A DNA stretch of 12,794 bases from Limiplasma sp964504385 (GTDB taxonomy: Bacteria > Bacillota > Clostridia > Christensenellales > Aristaeellaceae): positions 1 through 12,794 of the forward strand of contig CAZDEF010000070.1 of assembly GCA_964504385.1 (NCBI GenBank). The letters run 5' to 3'. Both the position numbers and the translations under genes were made by a program. The notes beneath the pieces are model-generated. The model was not told where the DNA came from and did no database searches. It worked only from the letters and a program-made list of their open reading frames with translations. Position 1 is the stretch's first letter; every line of letters starts with the position of its first letter. Positions 12,791 through 12,794 of the stretch are shown in pieces.

Positions 12791-12794
12791 TGCA

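Larger units (their letters stand above)
10735..12794 (-). mobile_element. Left end of an integrative (mobilizable or conjugative) element, incomplete
   Basis: Everything right of the junction near 10735 appears to belong to an inserted element. It holds a recombinase at the extreme end reading outward, a coupled Xre regulator with its own promoter, and a lower G+C content than the chromosomal core. It interrupts the gene whose 3' part remains at 10125-10735. The right end, cargo and any relaxase are beyond the window, so its class cannot be determined. Confidence 0.75.

Noticed and set aside
12773..12794. AscI and NdeI-like sites at the right edge as cloning artefact
   Set aside because: They arise from a natural-looking 14-bp palindrome within continuous element sequence, and no vector sequence is visible.
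1..12794. CRISPR array, tRNA or rRNA genes
   Set aside because: No short direct-repeat/spacer series, cloverleaf with a TTCRA arm or conserved rRNA segment was seen on either strand.

Overview
The window looks like chromosomal DNA of a GC-rich member of the Firmicutes, probably an uncultured gut-type Clostridia. The basis is strong AGGAGG ribosome binding sites, sigma-A-type promoters, the IS30-family remnant, a large serine recombinase of clostridial type, and secreted prealbumin-like (SdrD B-type) repeat proteins. No 16S rRNA or other taxonomic marker is present, so this is inference. Composition is mosaic: roughly 1-1800 and 10740-12794 are visibly richer in A+T than the 1900-10730 core.

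Layout. (1) 1-862: a lone guanylate-kinase gene behind its own near-consensus extended -10 promoter. (2) 870-1803: a dead IS30-family insertion sequence whose transposase can be pieced together from all three minus-strand frames. (3) 1937-2577, minus strand: a small Xre repressor translationally coupled to a four-helix membrane protein, with two operator-like palindromes on its promoter. (4) 2760-3128: a divergent YccF-type membrane protein. (5) 3192-4031, minus strand: undecaprenyl-diphosphatase UppP. (6) 4118-4960: a secreted or lipid-anchored ComEC-like metallo-beta-lactamase-fold protein. (7) 5051-5575: a Cys/Pro-rich orphan protein. (8) 5691-9200: a secreted protein of 1169 residues built from about ten beta-sandwich modules, most with an EF-hand-like calcium loop, and no LPXTG anchor. 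(9) 9276-10106 and 10125 to about 10735, minus strand: a pair of uncharacterised genes. The first product is secreted; the second gene lacks its 5' end.

From about 10735 to the right edge the sequence belongs to an integrated mobile element. An Xre regulator (12198-12554) and a large serine recombinase (10585-12201) form a coupled operon on the minus strand. The recombinase frame runs out of the element into the broken chromosomal gene, so its last 40 or so residues are probably encoded by host DNA. The element continues past the window. Its visible distal part (12660-12794) holds several inverted repeats and no gene.

Functionally, the core suggests cell-envelope and surface biology: lipid-carrier recycling, a secreted hydrolase, a giant surface or secreted repeat protein, and unknown exported proteins. 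The most informative observations are the chimeric recombinase/host-gene junction, the anchorless ten-module protein with a promoter nested in a terminator-like hairpin in front of it, and the two-operator architecture of the Xre/membrane-protein pair. I found no CRISPR array, tRNA or rRNA, and no recognisable defence system.
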